Below the pieces are notes generated by a model that had not been told where the DNA came from, searched no databases, and saw only the letters and a list, made by a program, of their open reading frames with translations. The position numbers and the translations under genes were made by a program. From Albugo candida (taxonomy: Eukaryota > Oomycota > Peronosporomycetes > Albuginales), in the NCBI GenBank assembly GCA_040437565.1, contig JBDOQK010000039.1, positions 186,001-250,000 of the forward strand: a DNA stretch of 64,000 bases, read 5' to 3'. Numbering within the stretch: the first letter of the stretch is position 1; each line of letters starts with the position of its first letter. Shown in pieces: positions 46,254 to 57,184 of this stretch.

Positions 46254-48821
46254 TCAGGCTTGATACTGAAAGGTTCGACTATAATCATTGGCTTTTGTCT
46301 CATGCCTAAATTCATGTCGAACATCGACCAAGTCCAAAAATGATGTCCAGCATGCATGTAACAAGCCGGGAACCCGATACTCACGACTTTGCCCGAGGAA
46401 ATGCATCAGTCGATCACGTGTGATTGATCCAATAAGCTTTCCCGATCGAGTGACATACACGCTGTTGAGTTTAAGCATCCGGAAAAGCAAATCCACACGT
46501 CGCATCGTGGTCATCGGCATGAGATGGAATGGGGATGGATTGATCATTACTGTAAGCCCAGCACGCTCACACACTTGATTTGTACCCTACAATGTGACCA
46601 AAATGCGCATAAGTTCCAAGCTTAGAAAGCTGAAGTCACATCGACCTACCCAATCCATGATCTTCCCACCGCGTTTGAGCGCAAAATGAATTGGCAATCT
46701 CAAACATCTGGCTTGCCGTGGACGGATGGTCCCATCTGTAAGTTTCGGAGAAGTGGTTCTCAGATTGGGTGCGGATTTACTTCCTTCTCCACCATTCCCT
46801 TCAAATGAATTGGCGACACTTTGACAAAGATACTCGACTGCATTTTCGAGTTGATCTCTCACAACTGTCGCGAGAAGTATTTTGTCTTGTTTGGAATTAA
46901 CAATAGAGAAAACCGCGTCATCGGAGGCCGCTAGCACTCGTGAGGCATCCTCGTACGTAGAATCAGCTGTCAGGTATTCCATCGTACGTGCGTCTTGCAT
47001 AACTTCCCATGCTGGAATATCATATGCCGCTTTTGGTAGCTTTTTAAGTCGAGGAAGATTGCTCGTCATAATCAATGTGTCATAGACGTTCTCTGTAAAC
47101 TGTTTGGAAGTGAAGTAGGCGGCCAATATAGCTAAAGAGATTGGTAGGTTGAGTGAGTCTGTATGAGAAATCTCCATGATAATTACTGCTGTCGAGATAG
47201 CATGCGTGACACCCGATGAGAAGGCACCGGCTCCAATGATCGCATATTCGAATGGCTCATACTCTGTCTCCAAAAGTTTGAATGCAGCGATCGCTTCCCC
47301 GACAAGCCTTCCAAAGATACCGCCAATGACGAATGTCGGCGTAAACAAACCTGCTGGAAGCGGTAATGTTACGCTCAGTAATGTCAAAACAAATTTGAGC
47401 GGAAGATACGTCAGAAGCGAGCGAGATAGCTGCACACTAGAGTCAGTGAGAGGAGAATCAGACACAGAGGCATAATGCTTCCCGAAAGGCTTTTCTGTTT
47501 TTGAAAAAAGAGCCCCAAGAATGCGATGAGGAGCTCCATGGTGGATGAACCATGCTGGATCGCCGTAGAACTCGCTTATACAGCTGATCAGCGTAATGAA
47601 TGCTACGATCATCAATCTCTTCAATAAGCCTTGCCAAAATTTGCTGTTTTTTATAAAGCGCCGAATAGCGACACAATAGTTTGAGGTCGTGCGATCGATC
47701 CCGGCATTCTGATAAAATTGCTGGCTCAAAAATGTATCACGACATCGCACAATGACGGAAACACATGTGTTGAATAGTGCTCCACCAAGCCCACAGACGA
47801 TACCTATCATGACAAAAACTCCAAAGTCGTACGCTGAAAACCCATGCAGCTTTTCAACGTCGGAAATGCCTAAATTGGATTTCCCAAAGAGCCCGTATCG
47901 AGCATTTGTGGTCGCGAAGTTGACAATCAGAGCTCCAACGATCGATGCAAAGAATGAGCGGGGAAGAGTACGCACCAAATAAAAATCAGAGGTGACTTCG
48001 ACACCGAACAGAACACCTCCGAATGGTGAGCCAAATGTAGCCGCGACTCCAACAGCACACGCACACGCCAGCATCTCAAGTCGTTTGATCTGATCGTATT
48101 GCACACGTTCGAATAGTGACAATCGCAGTAAATTACTCGCAAAACCGCATGAAATCATGATAAATGGTCCTTCTTTCCCGATCGAAAGGCCTGCTGCAAA
48201 GGCCGCCACTAGTCCCACAATCTTGGTCAAAACACATTTCCACGACAGATACGGACGCATATCGACCCCTGAGATTGCCACCTTCATAAATGGTAAGCCT
48301 GAACCAGCCGCTTGCGGGCAGCAGACGAAAGTGATCGTCGCAGAGAGGCAAGCGGCAGCCAAAGCAGATACAAAAAAACAAGTAAAGCCCCATTCAAACA
48401 GCTTCTGCTGATATCTTGAGATCATAGCTAGCCAAAAGTCAATGAATAAACCAACCAACGCGGAAAATATGCCAATGGCTAAGAGTAGCAAAGGACTTTG
48501 CAAAATCATAAGAATAATGCGCCATCTATTTGGATATTCCGCCACGTAGACGGAATGATACTCTTCATTGAAAGCTACAGCTTTGGTGAACACGGGCTTT
48601 GAATGATCCACTCTCTCGCCTTTTCCTCTGCTTTCAATCCTCTGGCCCAATAGAGCTTCTGCTTGTTCGACCTGAAGTCTGTTTTGCGCTTGGTAATAGC
48701 GTGGCGTAGACGATCCAGGCTGGGTGATTGCTTCGCGGTCTAAATGCGGATGTTTGAGTGTTTCCAAGACAATCTCACCGCGTCGCTGAGTCGGAAAATT
48801 GTCTCGATATGTATCTCCCAT
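46254..48821 (-). CDS. CLC-family chloride channel with CBS domains
   Basis: Two exons (46650-48821 and 46254-46586) joined across a 63-nt intron with GTAGGT donor give 834 aa. CLC motifs: GSGLPFMKVAISG, the gating-glutamate segment GKEGPFIMIS, GSPFGGVLFGVEVTSDF, and LPAGLFTPTFVIGGIFGRLVGE. CBS1 lies around EVMQDARTMEYLTADSTYED and CBS2 is encoded by the last exon (RRVDLLFRMLKLNSVYVTRSGKLIG, read as two segments). The residue corresponding to the proton glutamate of CLC exchangers is Val (GVEV, as in animal ClC-1/ClC-2 SIEV) rather than Glu (LEE in ClC-5), so this should be a channel rather than a Cl-/H+ exchanger (inference from the family). In GSGIPE the usual last Glu is Phe. Confidence 0.88.
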
Positions 48822-48960
48822 AATACTTCTGATTCTTCGATACTTTATCAGCAGATTATATTCGTTTTTCTACAATTTATGCTTAAAAAGACGCTACTTT
48901 TCCCGCGTCAGCTATTCTACCAGGACGGTGACTAAAATTCGCTGCAATAAGAACAGCGAA

Positions 48961-51900
48961 TTATGTTTTCCCCTTCTCAGAAAGCATTTTCTCACTAAGA
49001 GAATCGTACGACACGTACATGGTGTTCTGATTCTGATTCTGAGTATCGCGTACGAGCTCGTAGCACGAATTGATTCTCGCACGCTCGGAAGCTTCTTCTT
49101 CTGCGCTCGCCCAAAACACCGATGAGCTTGTATTGACAACATCCAAAGAAAAACTCTTTTGCTTCTCTAAACCGGGTCGAATTTTCATTTTCCAATCGAT
49201 CGGATGACACAAATGCGAGTCGGACGGAAGCAGACTTTTGCTCTTGATATCGACACGCAACTCTGGCGTTGTACAAATGCGATACGGATACCCTGGAATC
49301 GCACGTATTGAGAATTTGGGTGGTCCATTGGTACAATATAAAATGGGCTTGTATTTGACTTTCCGGAGGTCACAATTCGCCGAGAAAGCCTGTAGGGCAG
49401 CTTCCGCTTCATACGATAGTTTCAACTCATTCACTCCATCATACACTCTTGCTAATCGACTGGGATCCAGGTCGCATCGCATCACATGGATGGGAAGATT
49501 TGCGTAGAATGAAGTCACCGCATTCTCCAATACTGAAGCATTGTCGATTTTGAAGCCCAAGTCTTTTGCTTTAGATTGTAATAACGGCGAGATAAGTTGC
49601 TGGAATGCAGACGCAAGCTGAGTGAAGGACCATACACATTTCGAATCCAGCTCCACTCCGACTCGAGCTGCCACTAGAGCTTGTGCGTACACTCGATGTC
49701 GCCAATTTTGTGACACTATACAGCAAGGCTTTCCGGCCTCCAAACTTGCTGCTGTGAGCTGCATACTTCCGCCATGGACAACTGCATCAACCTTTGCTAA
49801 CAGCTTCCGATGCGACATGGACGCATTCAGATGACAAATGTAAGCACTCTCTTCAAGAATTTGTTCGGAAACGGGTACTCCCGATAGTAAGATTCGTACT
49901 TTGGCGGTCTTAGATGCGGCCTCGAGTACGTCCAAAAGTCTAATGATTTTGGCTTTCTTCAAATCGCGACCAAATCTGGACGCCTCCACCAGCACAACAG
50001 GGGATGATGAGCTTTCGATGAACGAGCAAGCAGCTACATAGTCCGCCTCTTCATGTAGAATGACATGTTTTGATTGTGGCTGTGGCAACTCGAGGTATCC
50101 AGCGATACTGACCTCATAATGCCAGTCTTGCGGCATTATCAAAAGTTTCGGATTCCATAGATACGTATGTGGAGCTCGCCATTGAGGCCACAGCAATCTT
50201 TCGGTCGTTTTTCCAATTGATCCCAAAGAAGCTCGAAACCTATCCAACATCGTCCGTAATTGGCTCCATACCAAACTCGTGATCACTTTGTAAGATACGA
50301 AATTCCTGGCCATATATGAGTACGGATAAGATAGTTGGAAAGACGCGTCAAACGGGTGAGAGAAAGCGGCTGTTGGTGTCACCGGAATTTCGCTATAGTA
50401 GTGCAATGGAACCCCGAGACGTTCAGCAACACACGAGATTCCAAAGCAAAGTGGATGCGCCACGATCACATCAGCTCGGAAAGCCGAATTCGACATCTTT
50501 GCAATCGAGTCGAGATCGCAGCAAGCAGGCCAATACGAAAGTATCTGATCGTTGAGCTCTGATTTGATCTCATCCAATTTTGAAGAACGATGCAGCCGAG
50601 TGAGCCCAAGCGAATATTTATTGGTTAAATAATCATCGAAAAAGTTATCCATGACCGAGCATTCTCCCTCCAGAGGATAAAATTCCAAGCCTGTGGCGAT
50701 GATATTATTTCTATGACACGCTGTTGCCGCAATGCGCACTCGATGGCCGTCTTCACGCAATCGTAAGCCAATTGCGACAAATAAACTGACCCTTTCTTCC
50801 CAGCTTCCACAAGTCACCATACAAATATTCATAATCGGAAGTGGAAGATCTTTGCGCAGCTGCTCAAATTTCTCGCTACGAATCCTGTCAGCATCAAGAC
50901 ACTCGGATCGGAGCTTTCCCATTTCACTTCCAAAAGCATCATCGTCGACAGCTTTCTCGTATTGGATCTTGACTGCACGAGTTGGACCGGACTCAATCAC
51001 ACTTTTCACAACAATTCCGTCAAAAATTCTGTGAGAAGGCTTCGCCACAACCAGTTGCGGCTTGTTGGTATTATTTTTCTCGATTGTATCGCTCACTTCG
51101 TGACCGTCTCTTTCGACCTCCGCCGTTGACGATTCCCGTCGTTGATTCATTATTTCCATAAAGCGATTTTGCAGTAATGATACCTCATCAGCTGTGAGCT
51201 TCACTGTCACCTTGCCTCGATCTGTACTAGCTTCAGGTCTGCATCCCAAAAGAAGCCTAGGTCTCCACGCTTCTCGACCCTCATAAATTGATCCAATGCG
51301 TTTTGTATGGGCGTGATAGCTATTGTAATGTCCTGTGGCAATATGATCTGCTAGAATCGCAAGACCACTAAATGGACGAGCTACCATACCCGCGAATCCT
51401 TTCACAAAGCCGACAATAGCGCCTTTTGGTCCTTCATCGCGGTAGCCCAAAAATGGAGAAACGAACATCGACTTGACACCTGTGCCGACTTCATACAAAA
51501 ATGCTCCAGCACCGGAGGTTACGCCTTCGATACCAGAAGTAGGCCCACGTGCCGAATAATCAACAAATATGCAGCTCACCAAGTCGGAAGATGTTACATC
51601 ATTGCGTTCCGATATGACAAATGCACACTCGTCGCACAATTTCACTTTAGTGATGCGATCCCAATACACAGCGATTTTCTCGTGCTTGTGTGCCAGTCCA
51701 CATGTCATTTGTGCCAATGGTAAGTGCCGATAAAATGATTTGACTGCTTCTTCTACTCCATTTTCTTGCTGCATTCTTTCCTGAAGTAAATGGACACGTT
51801 CTTGAATGCATGGATCACATAATTCTTTGAATGCTTGGCTTAATTTCTTCGACGTGACCTCGGCAATCGGGCAAGGCTCGACACCCACACCAGCGGTGAC

Positions 51901-53226
51901 TACAGCTCGCCCCCAAAGAGGTTGATCGCCAAAAAACGGTGTGATAAAGGTCGGTTTGCCTGCCAGTAAACCAGCCGCAGTCGTCCCAGCACCTCCATGA
52001 TGAACAACAGCGCGGACACGCGGAAAAAGCCAACTGTGAGGGATGTCACCGAGAATAAAGATATGAGGAGGTACTGTAACATCATCATCAAATTTACTCC
52101 CGTTGTATTGGAATAGAACGCATACCTCAGCCTCAGCTGCTGCCTCGGCAATCATATAAAGTGTCTCAGTTGGATGGCTGAGTATCATGGAGCCAAAACC
52201 AACGTATATGGGCTGTTTATTCAGGAATTCGGCCAAGTCTTCGCTCGGTGTGTATTCAGAGTTTTCAGCGGATTCGTCCACAGCTGTTCCAACCACATCG
52301 TACAAAGGACCCCAATCCATCGGCTTTGGAAGTAGACTCGGACTCCATAAAAATGCGTGAGGAATGGCCAATGTCAGAAGCAAGTCTTTTCCACCGTCAC
52401 CCGTGCGTATTTTACGGAGACCCAAAACATTTTTTCGGAATTCATTAATCATGCGTTCAGTACTCTGCCACATAAGTAAGTCTAACAGTCTGTATGATAG
52501 GAAGTTTCTTCTTTGAGGTTTCGCTGTGTGATATGGCAAATTAGATAATGGATGGGGAAACGCTACAGTCGGAACCCAAGGCTGAGGGAACATTATATGC
52601 AGAGGAATTCCGAGTTTCTCCGCTACGTGAATATGGCCAAATGTCACCGGATTCGATATAATCGCTTGTGCTCGAAATGGTCGACCTGCAATCCCTTTTC
52701 CATGAGCGTCCGGGTCTGATGCTGCAATTGCTGGCCACGTGCTGTTAATGATCTCGTCGATCATACGCATTTTACTGGGAATGTCAGTGGTCAATGATTC
52801 AATTGATAGTGGAATCAAATGACCACCTGTTTTGATCATATATGCTGCTAGCTCTTTGGGGTCACCAGCGAGCGGATAGAATTCCAGGCCGCGATCAACC
52901 ACAATAGAGCGGAAAACTGCGTGTGTTGCGAGTCGAACACGGTGTCCGTCCTTTTGTAAGCGTTTTCCAATAGCCACAAACGGCTGAACATCACCTCTGG
53001 TGCCTACAATCATGATGCAAATTGTCATTGCTGGCACTTTTAGTTCCTGTTCCGGCATGATTTTCTGAGACTCGATATGAGATTGTGAGGGAATCCTAAG
53101 CTGGTCATCGCTCTCATTACTGAATTCCATCTTTATATGGCCTTTTGGATCGAATGTCACCAGTGCAGCAGCCTCGACATCATCCAACGATAACGTTTGC
53201 TTACTTTCTGCTGTTTTTTTTACCAT
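48961..53226 (-). CDS. Double-domain sterol 3-beta-glucosyltransferase, second domain degenerate
   Basis: 1421 aa, single exon. Domain 1 (about residues 65-500) is a full UDP-glucose:sterol glucosyltransferase of GT28/GT1 type: IMIVGTRGDVQPFVAIGKRL, FPQPWVPTVAFPHPLS, PIYVGFGSM, and the donor-binding signature HHGGAGTTAAGLLAGKPTFI with FFGDQPLWG. A linker (about 560-670) has Gly-rich repeats, GIEGVTSGAGAF and GAIVGFVKGFAGMVARPFSG, like those near VPS13 C-termini. Domain 2 (about 790-1230) repeats the fold: ICMVTCGSWEERVSLFVAIG, IPVTPTAAFSHPF, but the donor signature is eroded to VHGGSMQLTAASLEAGKPCC, lacking HHGGAGT and the Asp-Gln pair. It is probably non-catalytic. Oomycetes of this type take sterols from the host, so the enzyme may act on acquired sterols (inference). 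Confidence 0.82.
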   Translation of the reverse strand: MVKKTAESKQTLSLDDVEAAALVTFDPKGHIKMEFSNESDDQLRIPSQSHIESQKIMPEQELKVPAMTICIMIVGTRGDVQPFVAIGKRLQKDGHRVRLATHAVFRSIVVDRGLEFYPLAGDPKELAAYMIKTGGHLIPLSIESLTTDIPSKMRMIDEIINSTWPAIAASDPDAHGKGIAGRPFRAQAIISNPVTFGHIHVAEKLGIPLHIMFPQPWVPTVAFPHPLSNLPYHTAKPQRRNFLSYRLLDLLMWQSTERMINEFRKNVLGLRKIRTGDGGKDLLLTLAIPHAFLWSPSLLPKPMDWGPLYDVVGTAVDESAENSEYTPSEDLAEFLNKQPIYVGFGSMILSHPTETLYMIAEAAAEAEVCVLFQYNGSKFDDDVTVPPHIFILGDIPHSWLFPRVRAVVHHGGAGTTAAGLLAGKPTFITPFFGDQPLWGRAVVTAGVGVEPCPIAEVTSKKLSQAFKELCDPCIQERVHLLQERMQQENGVEEAVKSFYRHLPLAQMTCGLAHKHEKIAVYWDRITKVKLCDECAFVISERNDVTSSDLVSCIFVDYSARGPTSGIEGVTSGAGAFLYEVGTGVKSMFVSPFLGYRDEGPKGAIVGFVKGFAGMVARPFSGLAILADHIATGHYNSYHAHTKRIGSIYEGREAWRPRLLLGCRPEASTDRGKVTVKLTADEVSLLQNRFMEIMNQRRESSTAEVERDGHEVSDTIEKNNTNKPQLVVAKPSHRIFDGIVVKSVIESGPTRAVKIQYEKAVDDDAFGSEMGKLRSECLDADRIRSEKFEQLRKDLPLPIMNICMVTCGSWEERVSLFVAIGLRLREDGHRVRIAATACHRNNIIATGLEFYPLEGECSVMDNFFDDYLTNKYSLGLTRLHRSSKLDEIKSELNDQILSYWPACCDLDSIAKMSNSAFRADVIVAHPLCFGISCVAERLGVPLHYYSEIPVTPTAAFSHPFDASFQLSYPYSYMARNFVSYKVITSLVWSQLRTMLDRFRASLGSIGKTTERLLWPQWRAPHTYLWNPKLLIMPQDWHYEVSIAGYLELPQPQSKHVILHEEADYVAACSFIESSSSPVVLVEASRFGRDLKKAKIIRLLDVLEAASKTAKVRILLSGVPVSEQILEESAYICHLNASMSHRKLLAKVDAVVHGGSMQLTAASLEAGKPCCIVSQNWRHRVYAQALVAARVGVELDSKCVWSFTQLASAFQQLISPLLQSKAKDLGFKIDNASVLENAVTSFYANLPIHVMRCDLDPSRLARVYDGVNELKLSYEAEAALQAFSANCDLRKVKYKPILYCTNGPPKFSIRAIPGYPYRICTTPELRVDIKSKSLLPSDSHLCHPIDWKMKIRPGLEKQKSFSLDVVNTSSSVFWASAEEEASERARINSCYELVRDTQNQNQNTMYVSYDSLSEKMLSEKGKT

Positions 53227-53942
53227 TTATGCTTAGCTTCCAATTTCTAACAACGAATTGAATTGCGTATGCTTAGCTGTATCGTTGCACTTGTGGATGA
53301 GCAAATAAAAGATGCGTCAGAAATGTTGCTTTTTTTATTGAAAGCGCTGGCTTCTTGAGGTCACTTTGTTTTCCGATAGCCTGCTAGATATAATAGAATT
53401 CGGGATAGATGTCGTCAATTTAATCATCTTCGTACCTTATATACGGCGATAAGTTATACCGAGTAATCCTGAAACTTTCTGGAGCTGATAACTGTTACTA
53501 TTTCGGTAATTGGATACTTTTGTAATATTCATTGAACTAGAAATGTTGTTACAACTGAACATTTGCCAACCGCGCGGAAAGAGCAACTTGCTCTTCGTCT
53601 CATGTTGCTTAATTAGTCACGATATAGCTACGAAAGATGCATAAAGTATCTATCGCGCAGAAGGCATCAGTTAAACATAATTTCAGCAGATGTATTCGAT
53701 AAACGCACTTGGCTCAGAGTAATCAAATAATTGCAGCCGCTATCTTCAAACATCAAAAAGGCGCAGGCGCATCTACCGCATATACTCTACGTCGAATCGA
53801 CACGAATATGCGACACGCGAGACAACTTGAGACTCATTCGCCTTTCGGTCTCATGTCGCTTTGTCAAACAGTCTGCAGCGCATTGTCTCATAAAGAACTA
53901 GTCAACACCATAGTGTCACTTTTCCTTTGGCACTCTGCAGCG
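53227..53942. promoter_or_regulatory. Divergent intergenic region, glucosyltransferase / TRIAP1-like gene
   Basis: About 715 bp, AT-rich, with short unrelated ORFs. No RNA gene or repeat recognised. Presumably promoters of both neighbours. Confidence 0.35.
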
Positions 53943-55183
53943 ATGAACACTGAATTTCGTGAATGTGACGAAATCAAGGAGCGTGTAAAAGCGTGTTACG
54001 GCGATTGGTTTCATCATTTGTGGTATGGCTCATTTGATCGCGCTAATTGCGAAAAAGAAACACATNNNNNNNNNNNNNNNNNNNNNNNNNNNNNNNNNNN
54101 NNNNNNNNNNNNNNNNNNNNNNNNNNNNNNNNNNNNNNNNNNNNNNNNNNNNNNNNNNNNNNNNNGGCGATTGGTTTCATCATTTGTGGTATGGCTCATT
54201 TGATCGCGCTAATTGCGAAAAAGAAACACATGACTATCGGCAATGTGTGCAGGTACGCCATCCTCGTTACTATGCATGATTGTATACAGCTGACAGTGAG
54301 GATAAAGGACGTGCTATGGCGAAATCGTAGAGACAATCGTCGAGATCGATATGAAGGAGATTGGGTGGACAGAGCGGCAGATGTCGCGCGCGAAACTGTA
54401 TCGTCTTTGCGGGACAAAGCTCGAGAACTGAAGGATGATTGGACTGAGAGCATGCACTTGAATGACGATCGACGTGGAAATCGTTGGAATGACAATAAAT
54501 CGTGCTCTTGGTCGCAAGAGTACGAGCAGTCGAAAGGAAAAGGTCGTGAGCTGTTTGCGGACATGAAGAATCGATATCGGGACGAATCAAACGACTGGAT
54601 GGATGGAACAAGTCGTCAGAGATACAACAGAGATGACTGGAGCTCGAAAGCTCGCGATCAAAGCAATGACTGGATGGATCGTGGTCGTGAGAAATTTGAA
54701 CGAACAAAAGATGACTGGAAGGAAAGAGGACGAGAATGGATAGGTAACGGCGGCAATGCCAGGGATTGGAATTCAAACGGACGATATGCACGAAACAGAA
54801 ACCAAGACAACGACTGGATGGACGCGGCTCGTTCGACACGGGATGAGTTCGACCAGCGAAAAGATGGAATGATGGAGAGAACACGTGCGCAAGCACGAGA
54901 TTGGAGTAATCAAGCTCAAAACGCCGAAAGGCGCATGGAAGACAAAGTCGGTGACCTTCGAGACCGTGCGCTTCGCACGACGGAAGAAGTCGGAGATCGA
55001 GTGAGCAACGTAGCGAGTGATCTCACGGAAAACATCCGTGACAAGGGAGAGAGACTCAGAGAGCGTTTTCAAGACAACCAATACCGTCAATCAAGGTCAG
55101 ATTTGACGGAGAAGTCTCCACAAGAAATCAAGCAAACATTGCATGATCGTGTGCCGGAAGTAGAAAAAAAGCAGTATAGCTAG
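53943..55183 (+). CDS. TRIAP1/Mdm35-like twin-cysteine protein fused to a charged LEA-like tail
   Basis: Exon 1 (53943-54065, resuming at 54232-54252 after an artefactual gap) encodes a 48-residue module, ECDEIKERVKACYGDWFHH then CEKETHDYRQCVQ: a twin CX9C pattern close to TRIAP1/Mdm35, the intermembrane-space partner of PRELI/Ups lipid carriers. A 37-nt intron (GTACGC...ATACAG) leads in frame into a 297-residue hydrophilic exon (54290-55183) built from imperfect repeats DWMDRGREKFERTKDDWKER and similar, ending in VGDRVSNVASDLTENIRDKG. It is rich in Asp, Arg, Lys and Trp, amphipathic and LEA-like. The intron is shorter than any other here, so two separate genes remain possible; the conserved frame supports fusion. 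Both the fusion and the repeat tail are unusual. Confidence 0.55.
54000..54231 (+). repeat. Duplicated 66-bp flanks around a gap
   Basis: 54000-54065 recurs exactly at 54166-54231, on either side of the N block; assembly overlap within the TRIAP1-like exon. Confidence 0.9.
54066..54165. other. Assembly gap (100 N)
   Basis: Artefactual, see the duplicated flanks. Confidence 0.95.
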
Positions 55184-55235
55184 TAGGGCATGCAGATCAA
55201 AAGGGAATTCACATTCAGCTGCTTTGTGCCGTATT

Positions 55236-56460
55236 TTATTTTCGTCCCAGAACGGAATCAATCGAAGCCTCGTCCGGAACAACATAGAGTTTGGTTTTAG
55301 ATTCCTACACAGAATGTTCAGCGCTCCAGTCAATACGAGCCGCAAGCACCATACCTGCAAGACCTTCTCAACGCTTTGTGCGCTCACACGTGCGTCCGTT
55401 TTCTGCATCATTGTGATTGCCTGTTGCACTGTAATGGTCTTGGCTTTGGATGAGGCATCCATGAAAATAGCCGCTTTTGGGTGCACCACGAGATTCTGAC
55501 AAGGTACGTGCACAGCGACACCCGATGCGGTCGGAACGACTTGCTTCTCATTGAGATTGAGAGATTCGGTCAGAGCTCCTCCAAAAAATGAGGTGAGTCC
55601 AACTGAATTCCAAATTGTTTGATGCGCGCTGTATAGCAGTCTTTCATTGATGCTTTTCGCGCGCATGGAATCTATGTATCAAATCATGAGGTCGGATATC
55701 GATAAGACACAAAGAGGATACCGGTAGGGTTGAATAGAAGAACGGGCTCATTGGCGTGCAAAACTGTGTCAGCCTGAATAATGAGTGAAGTACTTCCCAA
55801 CTCTTCATCAAGCTTGCGTTTAGCTAGCACGAACAACTTGGGAATATCTTCCACTGATGGCATGCCTGTGATGACGACTTTGACAAATACGTTTCCATCA
55901 TCATCTTTATCGGAATAGACATAGGCTCTAGGCTCTTGCTTCTCAAAACTTCCAAAAGTAGCGACATAAACGACGATAGGCCGTGTAGCATGGACATCTT
56001 TAGTGGGAATACGAACTAAAAGCGCTTGGGCAAACATGGCAATCATTGGGTTATCCGAGATGACGCGAACTCGCGTACGATCTTCTGTAAAAGAACCGAC
56101 TGCACCATCATGAACAAACAGATTTTCCGCCAACGAGAGCTCGTACGTAATCTATCGAAACAGAATGAGATAAAACTTTGCACGACGGTATTATTGGATC
56201 ACCTTTTCGTAAATCGGTTCGTAATCATTCAGACTGAGATCTACATCCACTGTATTGACAGTCAGCTTATTCGCGACTACGACCACCAGAATGATATCAA
56301 AATGATTTAGACAAAAGGATACACTGCTACCAACCAGGAGCCATATCCTTTGTAAATGAGGCAAGCCGTGAGAATCTCAAATTACGGTACGCATCGCCAT
56401 GCGGTGTGACGTCGTCGTCAGCAAGGGACCAATTAAATTCATAATTTAATCCTTCATGCT
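55236..56460 (-). CDS. PEPCK N-lobe-like protein without the P-loop kinase lobe, 5' end unresolved
   Basis: Exons traced from the 3' end: 55236-55304, 55355-55671, 55722-56151, 56203-56276, with introns of 50, 50 and 51 nt, all GT-AG and phase-consistent. Further 5' coding (NYEFNWSLADDDVTPHGDAY, near 56400-56450) is likely but its joins are unclear. The segment LFVHDGAVGSFTEDRTRVRV then LLVRIP parallels ATP-type phosphoenolpyruvate carboxykinase (DGFAGWDPKYRIKVRVI, MLIRPT). Downstream come VGLTSFFGGALTESLNL, VPCQNLVVHPKAAIFMD and the C-terminus YVVPDEASIDSVLGRK. The PEPCK ATP-binding GxSGTGKTT loop and metal-binding residues are absent, so a carboxykinase activity is not expected. Family assignment is by eye and tentative; function unknown. 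Confidence 0.45.
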
Positions 56461-57180
56461 CTTCTGGTATTTCCTAAGCGCAAAGATCTAATGAATGGCT
56501 GCAATCACTACACACATCTTACGACTTTCAACGAACCAGCACGAATTTGTCTGCTGCGTGACTAAAGCTGCTCCAGGATCGTGATTTGTATGCAAATCGT
56601 GAGGCCAAAGTAGTCTTCCCTCGCGATATAATCGCTCGACAAAGGGCCATTTCGAGCTGTGAGATCGACTCGAGTGTTTAATTGACCAATCCTAACGCCG
56701 AGAGTGTGTGATTGGTAGCAAATAGCACCAGTAGTACATAATCAAAGGATATAGCTATAACGCCTCGTCCTGTTCTGTTGCTTCTGCTCCTTTACTTTAC
56801 CCAGCATCACGCATAGCTCCTAGACGACCATATCTTGATCGCCTTCAGCAGTGCTTACGTATTTGCTGCTTTACTGTAGATACATGTGCTACATGAAGCC
56901 TCTCTCTTACAACAAGAGTTACTTGATTAAGGCTTCTTTTCGATGGTACACATACTTGAGGCTACAAGACAAAGTAAGCTGGATCAATCCCGTTCGTGCT
57001 CATTGTAAGTGCAGCTCAATTGTATCATTTGTGCGGAGATAGAAGTGGAGGTGGTTGTGGAGCTGGACGTGAATGAGGACGTGGACGTCTATCTGGATGT
57101 AGACGTGAAGCTCTTTTAGACATTATTCAATGAGGTGCATGGTGGTATCAGCCAATTGAAGTATTCTAGATTCCGTTCTG
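56461..57180. other. Gene-poor region
   Basis: No gene recognised. A purine-rich stretch near 57040-57115 (repeats of GTGGACGT / GAGGACGT type) is a short degenerate microsatellite. Confidence 0.4.
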
Positions 57181-57184
57181 GACG

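Noticed and set aside
54047-54289. Open frame upstream of the LEA-like repeats as the true N-terminus
   Set aside because: It is a shifted reading of the twin-cysteine exon and contains the N block; the conserved CX9C frame with an intron explains the region better.
54196-55090. Long minus-strand ORFs opposite the LEA-like exon
   Set aside because: Repetitive codons of the plus-strand repeats generate open antisense frames; no family features.
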